Shown one piece after another: positions 1-8,645 of a stretch of DNA of 38,532 bases. Origin of the DNA: Spirochaetia bacterium (GTDB lineage Bacteria > Spirochaetota > Leptospiria > Turneriellales > JAOUFE01); the NCBI GenBank assembly GCA_029857955.1, contig JAOUFY010000025.1, positions 1 through 38,532 on the forward strand, given 5' to 3'. A program made the position numbers and the translations under genes. The number at the start of each line of letters is the position of its first letter. Position 1 is the stretch's first letter. The notes under the pieces are model-generated. The model was given only the letters and a program-made list of their open reading frames with translations, was not told the origin of the DNA and searched no databases.

Positions 1-63
1 ATCCTTATCGCTTATAATAACAAAATTTTCGCCGAAAGTAGCCTGATTTTATCCAAAAAGTGA
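1..63 (+). CDS. Possible C-terminal tail of an upstream gene (partial)
   Basis: The first 20 codons of frame 1 are open and end in TGA at 61-63; they would encode a tail ending in SLILSKK. No homology can be judged from 20 residues, and the frame may be open by chance. The remaining stretch up to 270 shows no gene. Confidence 0.2.
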   Translation: MLIAYNNKIFAESSLILSKK

Positions 64-168
64 CATTTCTCCTAATGGTGTATTTTGAGATTGTAAATTC
101 CGTCATTCACCGAGAAACGCGGTCAAACGAGGGGCAGGGCTATGTTAGATATAATCAGTCTCTATTGT

Positions 169-198
169 ACCGTATGTATTGTACAAGGTTGATACGGT
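169..198. other. Inverted repeat upstream of the P83/100 gene
   Basis: ACCGTAT (169-175) pairs with ATACGGT (192-198) around a 16-base loop, and the right arm runs into TTTT. The loop contains the palindrome TTGTACAA (179-186). It could be a weak terminator of the gene to the left or an operator for the gene at 271. The stem is only 7 bp, so the role is a guess. Confidence 0.3.
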
Positions 199-270
199 TT
201 TAGGCGATTTGATAACGCTTTCAAATAAAATATTTGAAAAGTATCAGGTATAAATTATGTAAAACCGATA

Positions 271-1866
271 ATGAAAACGATGTATTACATAAAAAAAGTA
301 AAGTTTATTGCAGTGTTATTAATTCCAGTCTCGTTAATTTCGCAAACAGTAAATGTCGATGAAATTAAAACAACGGCTCCTGTTGAATTTGAAGATTACA
401 GCGGAGCAAATAAAATTGTAAATACTCATGAAGAAATCATTGGGATAGGTAAAAGCCTAAAGCAAGGCCTTAAAGGCGAAAAATATAACTGGATGAATTT
501 ATACACCATAGTTCATGCCATAGAACCCAAAAATGATAAATTAAATGCAGACATTTTTATAATAGAAAAAGCAGCCACAGTTGATACCATTTACAATGTC
601 CGTAGAATACTTTCTGGATATTTACAGGAGGCATATGGTTATTCTTATGAGGATGCTTTTACGTTAGCTACATTCATTACATATTATAACGCCGTTTATC
701 GTGGTAATATGGAGTATTTTGAAAAAAAATACAGTAAAAAAGTTTTATCTTATCTTTCTGCGCATGATGCAGGGTTGGCTAGAAGTTATAAAGAGTGGCA
801 TGGAAAATCACACGTCGTTATTCCATTATCAAATGGAAATTCCAGGCTAGATACATCGAATATTACAGATAAAAATGTTATTTCAAACTTAAAAAATACA
901 GAAGGCGATCGTGGTGTTGCCGATAGAAAAAAAATTGTAGCGGTAAAAAAAGATGATTTAAAAAAAGATCAAAAAGAGCTAGCAAAAAAAACTGAAGATA
1001 CGAAGAAAAAAGAAAAAGAAATTGTAAAAAAAGAAGTAGAACTTAACAAGAAAAAAGCTGAGATAGAAAAAATTCCAGATAAAGATGCTAAAGAGGCTGC
1101 AAAAAAAGAGTTAGTTAGTGAAGAAAAAGCATTGGAAAACGATAAAAAAGATCTCAATAAAAATAAAGAAGAAATCAAGAAAGATGAACAAGCAGTAAAG
1201 GCAAAAGAAGCTGAGATTAAAGAAGACGAAAAAGAAATTAAAAAAGATGAAAATTTAAATGAACTTGAAAAAAATCCCAAACAGGCTGTTCAAGAACTTG
1301 AAGAAACCAAAAAAGAGCTGAAAAATACCCAGGAAGAGTTGAAAAAAGAAAAAGACAGCATAATGAAAGATAAACTTTATTATTTAAAAGTAATCAAGTG
1401 GGAAATAGACGGTCATTACGATAATGATTTGATCATCATTGACCCAAAAACGAGAAAAGTAATTGTTCGTTCTCCAGTTGAAAGAATTGATTGCAGTAAA
1501 TACTTATTAAATGAAAAAGGGGTTGTTGTGATTCTTCACAATGAGAGCAAGCCGACAGTACATAACCTTGCCTTACTGGATAAAGATAATCTTACCTTGA
1601 TAAAAAAAGGCGAAGATGATGTTTTCTGGAGAAGTTTTATTGAAGACAGAGACGGGTTTATTTATGTGATTGTTTCTCAACCAGATGGCAATTATCTGGG
1701 GCGCTTTACTTATGACCTGAAACTTGAAAAAGTTTCAAGCGTAAAAATGGACAGAGATTCATTTATCAGTTTTTTTGAAGACACAATATATATTAACAGA
1801 AGCGACAAGAATATCATTGTACTGGATAAAAAAGATTTATCTTTTGTAGAAGAAATTAAACCATAA
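271..1866 (+). CDS. P83/100-family secreted coiled-coil protein
   Basis: The 531-residue product has a signal peptide (basic start, hydrophobic core about residues 12-24). A mostly helical N-terminal domain follows (to about 215), with the EFEDYSG and EEIIGIGKSL segments typical of the spirochaetal P83/100 antigen family (Pfam Borrelia_P83). Residues about 220-375 are an almost uninterrupted Lys/Glu heptad-like stretch, so a long coiled coil. The last 150 residues look beta-rich (WEIDGHYDNDLIIIDPKT). Family members are secreted or envelope-associated and their function is unknown. The ATG at 271 is chosen because the signal peptide starts there; an in-frame ATG three codons later is possible. 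No clear Shine-Dalgarno lies upstream. It stands alone, followed by a copy of the dispersed repeat. Family assignment is by recognition of motifs and architecture. Confidence 0.8.
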   Translation: MKTMYYIKKVKFIAVLLIPVSLISQTVNVDEIKTTAPVEFEDYSGANKIVNTHEEIIGIGKSLKQGLKGEKYNWMNLYTIVHAIEPKNDKLNADIFIIEKAATVDTIYNVRRILSGYLQEAYGYSYEDAFTLATFITYYNAVYRGNMEYFEKKYSKKVLSYLSAHDAGLARSYKEWHGKSHVVIPLSNGNSRLDTSNITDKNVISNLKNTEGDRGVADRKKIVAVKKDDLKKDQKELAKKTEDTKKKEKEIVKKEVELNKKKAEIEKIPDKDAKEAAKKELVSEEKALENDKKDLNKNKEEIKKDEQAVKAKEAEIKEDEKEIKKDENLNELEKNPKQAVQELEETKKELKNTQEELKKEKDSIMKDKLYYLKVIKWEIDGHYDNDLIIIDPKTRKVIVRSPVERIDCSKYLLNEKGVVVILHNESKPTVHNLALLDKDNLTLIKKGEDDVFWRSFIEDRDGFIYVIVSQPDGNYLGRFTYDLKLEKVSSVKMDRDSFISFFEDTIYINRSDKNIIVLDKKDLSFVEEIKP

Positions 1867-1894
1867 AGATACCTAATTATTTTTCTATAAATGG

Positions 1895-1948
1895 AATTTG
1901 CTGCGTGTGCCAATATTTACGATTTCAAAAAGCCTTCTATGTTTTTAA
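1895..1948 (+). repeat. Dispersed intergenic repeat, copy A
   Basis: The core TGCTGCGTGTGCCAA is shared with copies near 13.66, 17.93 and 23.78 kb. The 3' half is more diverged and carries two extra bases relative to the other three copies. It begins about 30 bp after the stop codon of the P83/100 gene. Confidence 0.75.
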
Positions 1949-2062
1949 AAATTTAATATAATATATGCTTATTTAGGTTTTGTCCACTTTTTATGGTTAT
2001 TTACGATAAAATCATGTAAAAATATTTGACAGATCAGGTTAAAAAAGTTTTTAAGGGTTAAC

Positions 2063-2509
2063 ATGGAAAAGCTAATAAAATTACGAACTCTCCCCGTTTC
2101 TGCATTAATGCGGCGCGATGTGGCTACAATAAAAGGTTCACAAACGGTTGCTGATGCAATTGCTTTAATGAAAGAATTTTCTGTCACCAGCATCATTGTT
2201 GAACCTAGAAACCAGGATGATACATTTGGTATCATTACTGAAAAAGATATTCTTGAGAAGGTTATTGATCCAGGAGAAGACATTCACAAAGACCCGTGGA
2301 ATACGCAAATTCATCTTGTTATGAGTAAACCATGTGTATCGGTTAGTCCAACGCTTTCTATTAAATATGCAATTCGTCTGATGAAACGTATGGGAATACG
2401 AAGAGTTCCTGTAGTTAAAGATGATAAACTTATGGGAGTACTTTCTCATAGCGATATCCTTCATGCCGTTGAAAATTTACAAGGTGATGATAAAAACGTA
2501 GCGATTTAA
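2063..2509 (+). CDS. Two-CBS-domain protein
   Basis: A 148-residue protein made of a Bateman pair: CBS1 about residues 11-72 ([10 protein letters not shown] ... [12 protein letters not shown]) and CBS2 about 84-140 ([11 protein letters not shown] ... [13 protein letters not shown]). CBS pairs bind adenine nucleotides or related ligands and usually act as energy or redox sensors. No other domain is present, so any effect would be through a partner. An AAGGG-type ribosome site lies before the ATG. The stop is 23 bases before the flavoprotein gene, so it is probably the first gene of the sdh/frd operon. That suggests (inference only) that it tunes the enzyme or its expression in response to adenylate state. 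Confidence 0.85.
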   Translation: MEKLIKLRTLPVSALMRRDVATIKGSQTVADAIALMKEFSVTSIIVEPRNQDDTFGIITEKDILEKVIDPGEDIHKDPWNTQIHLVMSKPCVSVSPTLSIKYAIRLMKRMGIRRVPVVKDDKLMGVLSHSDILHAVENLQGDDKNVAI

Positions 2510-2532
2510 GCGCTGCAAAAGGTATATTAATT

Positions 2533-4236
2533 ATGCAACCATACGATATAATCATTGTTGGAGCCGGCGGCGGCGGTATGTACGCTGCGATGGAAGCCCT
2601 GCAAACCAATCCCAAATTAAAAATTGCTGTTGTCAGCAAAGTTTATCCTACAAGATCGCATACTTCTGCAGCTCAAGGCGGGGTAAATGCAGCTCTTGCA
2701 AATCGTCATAAAGATGATACCATTGATCTTCATATTTTTGACACAATTAAAGGCAGCGATTATCTTGCTGATCAAGATGCAGCCACCATACTTTGTGAAA
2801 TGGCTCCCTATGTGGTCCGAGAATTGGAAAATCTTGGCGCACCATTTTCGAGACTTGAAGATGGTACCATTGCCCAGCGTCCTTTTGGAGGCGCGCAGAA
2901 GTATCGTTGTTGTTATTGTGCCGACCGAACAGGTCATACGATACTAACCACTCTTTTTGAGCAATGTTTGAGACAGGGTGTGCACTTTTTAAGTGAATAT
3001 TATTTATTGTCACTTGAACACGACGGACAAAAAGCCCAGGGTGTTGTTGTAATGAACATGCAGACAGGCAAGATTGAAGCGTTGCCTGCGCGATCCGTTA
3101 TTCTTGCCACAGGCGGATATGCTAAAATGTATTGGCAGAAATCGTCTAATGCCGCCGGAAGTACCGGTGACGGTATTGCTGCGGCACTGCGTGCTGGACT
3201 AGCCGTTGAAGATATGGAATTTGTTCAGTTCCATCCAACTGGTTTGCGTAAAAGCGGTCTTTTAATCAGTGAAGGCGCACGAGGTGAGGGCGGTTATCTT
3301 GTAAACAACAAGGGCGAGCGTTTTATGAAAACCTATGCTCCTGAAAAAATGGAGCTTGGACCTCGTGACCTTGTATCCCGTTCAATTGAAATTGAAATAA
3401 ATGAGGGTCGTGGTTTTGATTCTGACGCAGGTCAGTATATGCATCTGGACCTTCGTCATCTTGGTGCCGATCTCATATTGGAGAGACTGCCTCAGATTAG
3501 AATGCTTGCTATTGATTTTGAGGGTGTTGATCCGATTAAAGAACCAATTCCAATTCGGCCTACGGCTCATTATTCTATGGGTGGTATTGATGCTAACAAT
3601 GATGGCGCAACAGCAATTCAAGGTATCTATGCTGTAGGCGAATGTTCGTGTATTTCTGTTCATGGAGCTAACCGACTAGGCGGAAATTCATTGCTGGATA
3701 TTCTTGTATTTGGCAAACTGGCTGGTCGACATGCAGCCCAACTTGCTCCATCACTTAATCCTGGCGCTATTTCTACCAGCGCTGTTGAAAAGTCACTCAA
3801 AGAAATAGAAGGCTATAGTCATCATGACCGTACAGAAAGATATGGTGAACTTCGAGACGAACTGGGTAAAACCCTTGGCGCAAATGCGGGTATTTATCGT
3901 ACGAAAAAGAAACTTGAAAAAGGTGTCGAAGATATAATGGCTATTAAAGAGCGTTTTAAAAATGTGCGCGTAAATGACAGTTCTGCTGTATTTAACACAA
4001 ACCTGTTTCAGGTTTTAGAGTTAAAAAATATGATAGCACTGGCAGAAACTGTCGCCCGAGGCGCACTTGCGCGTGAAGAAAGCCGTGGTTCTCATAGTCG
4101 TGAAGATTTCCCTGTACGTGATGATGAAAAATGGCATAAACATTCCATTTTTCATATGAACGAAAAGGGAGATATTACATTAAGTACTAAACCCGTTACG
4201 ATGGGTAAATACCCTCTCCAGGCAAGGACATACTGA
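2533..4236 (+). CDS. sdhA: Succinate dehydrogenase/fumarate reductase flavoprotein subunit
   Basis: A 567-residue flavoprotein with the FAD-binding dinucleotide fold GAGGGGMYAA (residues 10-19). SHTSAAQGG supplies His43, the expected site of covalent FAD. Active-site elements are FHPTG (233-237), SEGARGEGG (246-254), PRD with catalytic Arg278, TAHYSMGG (344-351) and GANRLGGNS (378-386). It interconverts succinate and fumarate. There is no Tat or Sec signal, so the active site should face the cytoplasm, unlike Wolinella MfrA, which is exported. The stop overlaps the start of the iron-sulfur subunit (TGATG). Which direction dominates in vivo cannot be told from sequence; the symbol could equally be frdA. 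Confidence 0.93.
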   Translation: MQPYDIIIVGAGGGGMYAAMEALQTNPKLKIAVVSKVYPTRSHTSAAQGGVNAALANRHKDDTIDLHIFDTIKGSDYLADQDAATILCEMAPYVVRELENLGAPFSRLEDGTIAQRPFGGAQKYRCCYCADRTGHTILTTLFEQCLRQGVHFLSEYYLLSLEHDGQKAQGVVVMNMQTGKIEALPARSVILATGGYAKMYWQKSSNAAGSTGDGIAAALRAGLAVEDMEFVQFHPTGLRKSGLLISEGARGEGGYLVNNKGERFMKTYAPEKMELGPRDLVSRSIEIEINEGRGFDSDAGQYMHLDLRHLGADLILERLPQIRMLAIDFEGVDPIKEPIPIRPTAHYSMGGIDANNDGATAIQGIYAVGECSCISVHGANRLGGNSLLDILVFGKLAGRHAAQLAPSLNPGAISTSAVEKSLKEIEGYSHHDRTERYGELRDELGKTLGANAGIYRTKKKLEKGVEDIMAIKERFKNVRVNDSSAVFNTNLFQVLELKNMIALAETVARGALAREESRGSHSREDFPVRDDEKWHKHSIFHMNEKGDITLSTKPVTMGKYPLQARTY

Positions 4237-5201
4237 TGACAGAAGAAAAAAAGGATATATACTTTAAAATTTTCAGGTTTAATCCGGAAGTTGATCAACA
4301 TCCGTTCTACGATGACTTTAAAATCAGTGTTGAGAAAGGGGTTACAATACTACGAGCCATTAACTACATTAAAGATCACGTAGATTCGACATTGACTTAT
4401 CGATTTTATTGTCAAGCTGGTATATGTGGTTCGTGTTCGATGCGAGTAAATGGAGTTTCAAAGCTTGCGTGTACGACCCAGGTTTGGGATGAACTGCCAA
4501 ATTGCAAAGAAACTGACGTCATTACCATTGAACCCATGAATAACTTTGAAATCATTCGTGATATGGTGGTAGAATATACTCCGGTAATCAGTAAACTTGA
4601 AAAATACATCAGCTGGGTTACTCCAAAGATTAAGCAGCAGGATCTTGGTAAAAAAGAACATATTATATCTGAAGCAGAGTTTAAGGTCTATGATGCCGCA
4701 ACGGATTGTATTTTATGCGGAGCCTGTTATTCTGAATGCAGCATGATGACATCAAGTCGAGAATACATTTCACCACTGGGCTTATTAAAAGCTTATAGAA
4801 TGGTAAAAGACAGCCGGGATACTCGTTCAAATGACAGAATGAAGGTATTAAATGAAGACCACGGTATGTGGGATTGTACTCATTGTTATCGATGTGTTGA
4901 AGCTTGTGTAAAAAAGATTCCGATTATGGACGCAATTCAAGGTGTTAGAAATGAAGCCTTTTTACGAGGGATGAAAAATTCAGAAGGATATCGACATGCC
5001 TACGCCTTTACGCAGGATATTAAATCAGTAGGTCGGTTAAAGGAATCTACCATTGCAGTTCGAACAAAAGGTATTTTTGGAGCGATCTCGATGTTACCAT
5101 TTGCTTTAAAAATGTTAGGTAGAAACAGAATGCCAAAAGTATTTGTTCATACGATACCGGGCATTAAACATGTTAAAAGAATTTTCCAAAAAATAAAATA
5201 G
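4236..5201 (+). CDS. sdhB: Succinate dehydrogenase/fumarate reductase iron-sulfur subunit
   Basis: A 321-residue subunit. The plant-type [2Fe-2S] ligands are C59, C64, C67 and C79. The ferredoxin-like half has C158-x2-C161-x2-C164-x3-C168 and C214-x2-C217-x2-C220-x3-C224. In classical enzymes the residue equivalent to 217 is Val or Ile and the cluster is [3Fe-4S]. Cys at 217 predicts a second [4Fe-4S] cluster, as described for Sulfolobus-type (type E) succinate:quinone reductases. The C-terminal 85 residues beyond the last motif are a basic extension that could dock the CCG subunit. It is co-translated with sdhA (4-base overlap) and followed after 12 bases by the CCG subunit. Electrons pass between FAD and quinone or another carrier through this chain. 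Confidence 0.93.
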   Translation: MTEEKKDIYFKIFRFNPEVDQHPFYDDFKISVEKGVTILRAINYIKDHVDSTLTYRFYCQAGICGSCSMRVNGVSKLACTTQVWDELPNCKETDVITIEPMNNFEIIRDMVVEYTPVISKLEKYISWVTPKIKQQDLGKKEHIISEAEFKVYDAATDCILCGACYSECSMMTSSREYISPLGLLKAYRMVKDSRDTRSNDRMKVLNEDHGMWDCTHCYRCVEACVKKIPIMDAIQGVRNEAFLRGMKNSEGYRHAYAFTQDIKSVGRLKESTIAVRTKGIFGAISMLPFALKMLGRNRMPKVFVHTIPGIKHVKRIFQKIK

Positions 5202-5213
5202 GATAACAATATA

Positions 5214-6062
5214 ATGAAATACGCATACTATATAAGTTGTATCAATGAATCATTGAGCATGGAAGCAGATACTTCCATGAATTTATGGAAAAAAGATCTT
5301 GGAATTGAACTGGTTCCCCTTGAATCGGGTACATGTTGTGGTGGTAGTAACCTTGATTTTACTTCACCGGATCAGTTTTTAGCTATAAATGGTCGAAACA
5401 TTGCACTGGCTGAAAAAATAGGTCTCGATATGATCACATCTTGCAATACATGCTTGCTTGGTTTACGACATGCTAAACATATTCTCGATACACAACCAGA
5501 GAAGAAAGAAATGGTTAACGCCATAATTAGAGAAGAAGGCCTGGAATATACAGGAAAATCAGAGGTAAAACATTTACTATGGGTTTTAGTCGATGATTAT
5601 GGTTTGGATAAACTTGCTGAAAAAGTTACAAATCCATTGACTGATTTAAGTTTTGCTCCGTTTTACGGTTGCCATATTTTAAGACCATCTCCTCTAATGG
5701 GAGGGTATGACGATCCAAACAGGCCACATACTTTAGAAGACTTAGTTCGTAGACTTGGCGGTAATGTTGTTGAATATGAATCTAAAAATAAATGTTGCGG
5801 TTTTCATACATTATTGGTTGCTGAAGATGAATCTGTTAAACTTTCAGGTTCCGCTTTAGATGAAGCAATTACTGCCGGTGCTGACTTTATTGTTACTCCT
5901 TGCCCGTTATGTCATATGGCACTAGATGCCTACCAAAAAGAGGCCCTTGCAAAGGTTCAAAGCGGTGGTAAAATGAGGATTTTACATCTTTCACAAATTG
6001 TTGGGCTTGCGCTTGGCTATTCCGAAAAAGCTCTCGGTTTACAAAAGCATGTCGTTGTTTAA
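5214..6062 (+). CDS. Two-CCG-domain subunit of a non-classical succinate/fumarate oxidoreductase (SdhE/MfrE type)
   Basis: A 282-residue protein with two complete CCG (CX(n)CCGX(m)CXXC) units: C9, C41-C42-G43, C77, C80; and C153, C194-C195-G196, C230, C233. This fold is shared with heterodisulfide reductase subunit B. It replaces the haem b membrane anchors in type E succinate:quinone reductases and in 8-methylmenaquinol:fumarate reductases. No transmembrane helices are visible, so membrane contact would be peripheral. An AGGA ribosome site precedes the ATG. No sdhC/sdhD follows, which supports a complete three-subunit SdhABE-like enzyme. Each CCG unit may bind a non-cubane or ordinary 4Fe-4S centre. 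Name collision: this is not the flavinylation factor also called SdhE. Confidence 0.88.
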   Translation: MKYAYYISCINESLSMEADTSMNLWKKDLGIELVPLESGTCCGGSNLDFTSPDQFLAINGRNIALAEKIGLDMITSCNTCLLGLRHAKHILDTQPEKKEMVNAIIREEGLEYTGKSEVKHLLWVLVDDYGLDKLAEKVTNPLTDLSFAPFYGCHILRPSPLMGGYDDPNRPHTLEDLVRRLGGNVVEYESKNKCCGFHTLLVAEDESVKLSGSALDEAITAGADFIVTPCPLCHMALDAYQKEALAKVQSGGKMRILHLSQIVGLALGYSEKALGLQKHVVV

Positions 6063-6094
6063 CTAAACAACGATTATATGATGTTTCAACAGAT

Positions 6095-6135
6095 CCAGAT
6101 TATATAAAGCGCGCAAAGTGTGATTTATAATCTGG
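6095..6135. other. Perfect 10-bp stem hairpin after the sdh operon
   Basis: CCAGATTATA (6095-6104) and TATAATCTGG (6126-6135) are perfect complements around 21 bases. No U-run follows on the plus strand, so it is not a standard intrinsic terminator. It may stabilise the 3' end of the operon mRNA. Confidence 0.5.
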
Positions 6136-6142
6136 CAGAAAC

Positions 6143-6170
6143 TTGACAAGGTTTTACTGGTTGATATATT
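6143..6170 (+). promoter_or_regulatory. Putative sigma-70 promoter for the M23 peptidase gene
   Basis: TTGACA (6143-6148), a 16-base spacer and TATATT (6165-6170), about 100 bases before the start codon at 6269. A second TTGACA lies at 6236-6241 with a poorer -10 (TGTAAT) ending only 7 bases before the ATG. Confidence 0.4.
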
Positions 6171-6268
6171 GCAGCTACAAAAATCCATAATTTTGAACAT
6201 TTATTGGACATGGGTATATCAGTTAGTAGATAAGTTTGACAAATTGAATTTAAGTTGTAATTTGACCC

Positions 6269-7102
6269 ATGAAAAAAAAAGAGATTTTTTTCATTTTAAT
6301 TTCAATAATATCTTTTATTTTTAATAAATCAGAACTTTATGCAGAAGATGCCATAAACAGTTGGCAAAAAGTAAAGTATGAGGTAGAAACTTATTCAACC
6401 ACAGAAAAAGTTTTTATTGATAATTCAGAAATTCAAACATATCAAGGGATGACAGGAATCTGGAAAAAAGTTTCTCCTGGTTTAGATTTAAGTACATTTG
6501 TCGTAGCTTATCAGGCTAGTATTGATGAAATCATTTCTATAAATAATTTACCAGCAAATAGTAAAAAAATATATTCAACTATGTGGTTATTTATACCATA
6601 TTCTCAAAATTATATCCATGAACTAGAAAAAAAGGGGATTAATCGTTTATCGGTTGATGTTTTAATTAATGAATATATTTGGCCAATTGAAGGAATTCGT
6701 ATAACCAGTAGACTGGGGAAACGATGGGGAAAATTTCACCCTGGTATTGATATTGCAGCCTCTCTTGGAACCATGGTTTTAGCTGCAATGGACGGGGAAG
6801 TTACTGAGTCTAAATATTTCGGCGATTATGGAAATGCCGTTATGGTTAATAACAATTCATCGTATCTTACTATATATGCTCATTTATCACAGATTCTAGT
6901 GAAGAAAGGTGATAAAGTTAGAAAAGGGCAGCTAATTGGTTTTTCAGGAAACTCTGGTCATAGTACAGGCCCACATTTACATTTTGAAGTGCGTTATCTT
7001 TCTGTTGTTTTAAACCCAGAGGTATTTTTACCAATGTTTAAAGAGTCAATTTATACTTTTGCAAGAAAAGATATCGAAAATATTGGTACAGTGGAACAAT
7101 AA
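6269..7102 (+). CDS. Secreted M23-family (LytM-type) metallopeptidase with a LysM-like region
   Basis: A 277-residue protein. The signal peptide covers about residues 1-25 (cleavage near YA-ED). A LysM-like segment covers about 63-110 (WKKVSPGLDLSTFVVAY ... INNLP ... LFIPYS). The peptidase domain covers about 137-252. Zinc ligands H157 and D161 (HPGID) and H238 (HLHFE) are present, with catalytic-type H205 (YAHLS) and H236, so it should be active on peptidoglycan cross-bridges in the periplasm. All key residues are intact, unlike the degenerate EnvC/NlpD activators. No ribosome site is visible before the ATG. The stop lies 2 bases from the end of the convergent methyltransferase gene. It may take part in cell separation or wall remodelling; the substrate is not readable from sequence. 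Confidence 0.9.
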   Translation: MKKKEIFFILISIISFIFNKSELYAEDAINSWQKVKYEVETYSTTEKVFIDNSEIQTYQGMTGIWKKVSPGLDLSTFVVAYQASIDEIISINNLPANSKKIYSTMWLFIPYSQNYIHELEKKGINRLSVDVLINEYIWPIEGIRITSRLGKRWGKFHPGIDIAASLGTMVLAAMDGEVTESKYFGDYGNAVMVNNNSSYLTIYAHLSQILVKKGDKVRKGQLIGFSGNSGHSTGPHLHFEVRYLSVVLNPEVFLPMFKESIYTFARKDIENIGTVEQ

Positions 7103-7104
7103 TT

Positions 7105-7965
7105 TTAATTATTTTTTTTTAAAACACATAAAAATAAGCCCGAAATTGTTTTATACGATTGAATTTTTACATTTTTTGATTTATTAATAAATGATATAAA
7201 AAAATCATGTGAAAAATTTCCAGATGAATCCAGTTGTTCTATAATTGAAATTTTTCCTTTTTTTTTCAAAATTCTTAAAGCTTCATTAAGTGCAGCTTGC
7301 TGATCCTTTATAAACCTCAGCGCCATTCTAAAATATACTGTATTTATCGAGTCATCAGCAAGAGGTATACTTGCTCCATTTGATTGCAGTAGATATAATT
7401 TATCATTGGTATTTTTTTTTTCTGATGCTATGGCTAACTGTGTTTGAGAAATATCAATACCAATGATTTGATCAAAAGTATTTTCAATTATTTTAAAAAA
7501 ATCACCAGTGCCACAACCAATGTCGACGGCTATCCCTGAAGATGAAATGCCTCCAAGGGCTACTTCTGCGGTAAAAACAATGTCTGGCTGTTGTTTTCGC
7601 CACGCATTGAATGTTTTATCAAGATCAGTATCATTTCGTTTGGTTAATACATTTATTAATTTTCTTTCGTCGTCGCCTGTTTCTTGAGGATCTTTAACAA
7701 AACTTTTTAACTCTCCCCAGATTTTTAAAATATTTTCGGAAAGATCGGGGTTTTTTATATTCCTGTAGTATTTTTGACTGCCTTCTTTAATAATTTCAAT
7801 TAATCCCTGATCCTTAAGGATTTTTAAATGATGACTTACGTTTGATTGAGATAAAGAAAGAATTTCGACAAGTTCTGATACACTCAATTCAGAAGTCTGC
7901 AGTAAATTTAAAATCCGTAACCGTTGCGGCTCAGAAAATGTTTTCAGTAATTCAATGGTTTTCAC
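7105..7965 (-). CDS. ArsR-family HTH fused to a SAM-dependent methyltransferase
   Basis: A 286-residue fusion. Residues about 1-72 form an ArsR winged helix (SEPQRLRILNLL; recognition helix SQSNVSHHLKIL; wing EGSQKYYRN). The metal-binding Cys motif of true arsenic sensors is absent. Residues about 115-286 form a class I methyltransferase with motif I VDIGCGTGDFF (147-157) and an acidic motif II in GIDIS (169-173). Family members with this architecture occur in several bacterial phyla; ligands and methyl acceptors are mostly unknown. It is encoded 2 bases after the end of the gene at 7968-8645, so the two form one transcript. The start follows that stop closely and no strong ribosome site is seen. 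The gene converges with the M23 peptidase. Confidence 0.88.
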   Translation of the reverse strand: MKTIELLKTFSEPQRLRILNLLQTSELSVSELVEILSLSQSNVSHHLKILKDQGLIEIIKEGSQKYYRNIKNPDLSENILKIWGELKSFVKDPQETGDDERKLINVLTKRNDTDLDKTFNAWRKQQPDIVFTAEVALGGISSSGIAVDIGCGTGDFFKIIENTFDQIIGIDISQTQLAIASEKKNTNDKLYLLQSNGASIPLADDSINTVYFRMALRFIKDQQAALNEALRILKKKGKISIIEQLDSSGNFSHDFFISFINKSKNVKIQSYKTISGLFLCVLKKNN

Positions 7966-7967
7966 TA

Positions 7968-8645
7968 CTAGTCAAATTGAAACGTATAACCTAAATTAAT
8001 CATTTTATTATTCGCAACAATGCTAAAATGATTTATTAAAGTGTAAGCTACTCGATATGTTCCCATTAAAGCAATTGTAGGTATTAAACCTGTTCTCAAG
8101 GGGTCAAAGCTATGTGTGAAAAAAGTTGTACTTCCTGCCCAGAATAGTCCACCGTCAATACCAAGAAATAAAATTGAAAATAGCCAGGAATATTTCATAT
8201 TTAAAGGGGAGTCAATATTGGTATAAATACTTCCTGCAGCAGGTAAGACAAAACTCAGTATATCTCCAACAAAAATATTTTTTTCATGATGAGTAAAAGG
8301 AAATTTTGTATTGTACGCTTCTGTAGTAATGGCGCTTAAAAGGGCATTGTTGGTATTGTCAATCGATTCAATCCTTACCATGCTTCCACTTTTATATTCG
8401 CCAATATATATATCAAATTGATAAAGATTAAAAAAAGGATTTATATATCGAAATGTAAAACCATTTGTTTTTTCTTGTAATTTATAATTACTTCCGAGTT
8501 TATCAAGCGTTTTTAAAACTATGGTGTTTACTTCTTCAGGGGATTTGTTCGGAAATTCGCCTGTATTAACGCTTAATGAAAATAGTGAAGCGGTTAAACT
8601 GCAAAAGAATGTAAAAAATATTACGATATTATTAAATGATTTCAT
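7968..8645 (-). CDS. Secreted or outer-membrane hypothetical protein
   Basis: A 225-residue protein I do not recognise. A signal peptide is likely (residues about 1-23). Residues 25-115 look like a small alpha/beta domain. From about 125 the chain is hydrophobic and glycine-rich, with segments that could be membrane helices or strands (FVLPAAGSIYTN, YSWLFSILFLGIDGGLFWAG, TGLIPTIALMGTYRVAYTLI). It ends in INLGYTFQFD, an aromatic C-terminus typical of outer-membrane beta-barrels. A P13-like or other small spirochaetal membrane protein is possible. It is the first gene of a two-gene unit with the ArsR-methyltransferase, which may control it. Confidence 0.6.
   Translation of the reverse strand: MKSFNNIVIFFTFFCSLTASLFSLSVNTGEFPNKSPEEVNTIVLKTLDKLGSNYKLQEKTNGFTFRYINPFFNLYQFDIYIGEYKSGSMVRIESIDNTNNALLSAITTEAYNTKFPFTHHEKNIFVGDILSFVLPAAGSIYTNIDSPLNMKYSWLFSILFLGIDGGLFWAGSTTFFTHSFDPLRTGLIPTIALMGTYRVAYTLINHFSIVANNKMINLGYTFQFD

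Noticed and set aside
969..1280. Open minus-strand frame rich in Ser and Phe
   Set aside because: It is the complement of the Lys/Glu coiled-coil of the P83/100 gene; AAA/GAA-rich sequence gives a stop-poor TTT/TTC antisense frame.
4707..4920. The sdhB-CCG gene pair as a heterodisulfide reductase or glycolate oxidase
   Set aside because: The neighbouring flavoprotein has the complete SdhA/FrdA active site and covalent FAD His, and SdhB has the [2Fe-2S] domain that those enzymes lack.
6063..6268. Possible tRNA or small RNA gene after the sdh operon
   Set aside because: Only one 10-bp hairpin is present; no cloverleaf, T-loop motif or CCA end is visible.
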